Shown in pieces: positions 59,457-59,580 of a stretch of 59,580 nucleotides of DNA. A program made the translations under genes and the position numbers. The notes under the pieces were generated by a model. The model worked only from the letters and a program-made list of their open reading frames with translations, had not been told where the DNA came from and did no database searches. Source of the stretch: Actinomycetota bacterium (GTDB lineage: Bacteria > Actinomycetota > Geothermincolia > Geothermincolales > RBG-13-55-18); the NCBI GenBank assembly GCA_040757835.1, contig JBFLWJ010000020.1:1-59580 (forward strand), given 5' to 3'. Positions within the stretch are counted from its first letter, which is position 1; every line of letters starts with the position of its first letter.

Positions 59457-59580
59457 TCATCTCCCAGAAGTGTGGGTAGCCGGCCTGAAAGCTCCCCGTA
59501 TCTTCAGGAAGAAGTACTCCTCATCTCTATACCCATAGGCCACCCTCTTTATGACCTTGATTTTGTTGTTGATTCCCTCG
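59457..59580 (-). mobile_element. C-terminal fragment of an ISL3-family transposase (cut by window edge)
   Basis: The minus strand encodes about 40 residues to a TGA at 59459-59457: EGINNKIKVIKRVAYGYRD, then EEYFFLKI. This is the conserved C-terminal signature of DDE transposases of the ISL3 family. The rest of the gene lies beyond the window. The AT-rich stretch 59436-59450 (AATTATATAATAA) between the tetR gene and this frame may include the element end, but I could not define inverted repeats. Confidence 0.72.

Overview
The window is a GC-rich bacterial chromosome segment with about 46 protein-coding loci on both strands. I see no rRNA, tRNA or CRISPR array. Starts are a mix of ATG, GTG and TTG behind strong GGAGG-type ribosome binding sites. 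Gene content points to an uncultivated, probably anaerobic or facultative bacterium: an orphan corrinoid protein, a NifX-like and DUF134 pair, HdrD/GlcF-like CCG iron-sulfur proteins, an Old Yellow Enzyme/dienoyl-CoA reductase type iron-sulfur flavoenzyme, a probable selenoprotein, ether-lipid and acyl-CoA enzymes, and a mycobacterial FcoT-type thioesterase. A deep actinobacterial lineage is my best guess, but this is inference only.

Layout. 0-13 kb: a duplicated CxxC/V4R-like protein, an ADP-forming CoA-ligase alpha subunit, a HyuA-like protein, a C45 peptidase-like acyltransferase, PlsC, an amidohydrolase, a phytoene-desaturase-like flavoprotein, an AhpD-like gene with an in-frame UGA, an HtrA protease and a GNAT. 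13-19 kb: a beta-propeller lipoprotein, a ferredoxin-like protein with a TetR regulator behind a 40-bp palindrome, a palindromic repeat relic, and a dienoyl-CoA-reductase-like enzyme. 19-28 kb: lipid genes (PlsC, DUF1295, DUF2177, enoyl-CoA hydratase), a REP-like hairpin, HMG-CoA reductase, an acyl-CoA ligase and a D-aminoacylase-like enzyme. 28-34 kb: a membrane protein, SRPBCC, MBL and two alpha/beta hydrolases, facing a MerR-TetR fusion regulator across an operator that matches a FadR-type box. 33.6-39 kb: a second CxxC/V4R-like paralogue, a VOC protein and two adjacent thiamine-diphosphate enzymes whose active-site motifs have decayed in complementary domains. 39-43 kb: the corrinoid protein, DUF134, NifX-like, and three damaged genes: a peroxiredoxin missing its middle, a C-terminally truncated acyl-CoA dehydrogenase, and an FcoT-like thioesterase with an in-frame TAG. 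43-53 kb: an alkyl-DHAP-synthase-like oxidase, an alkyl sulfatase, an HdrD-like protein, an NTF2-like protein and a complete SsuABC-type importer. 53-59.5 kb: a four-gene redox operon (helical protein, FAD oxidase, CCG iron-sulfur protein, FAD oxidase) divergent from a TetR regulator, with a clear palindromic operator between them. The right edge cuts an ISL3-type transposase.

The common theme is acyl-CoA, lipid and organosulfur catabolism with several TetR-controlled units. The most interesting points are the complementary ThDP pair (35.4-38.8 kb), the CxxU AhpD-like selenoprotein (10.6-11.2 kb), the amber-interrupted FcoT gene, and the internally duplicated CxxC/V4R-like family.
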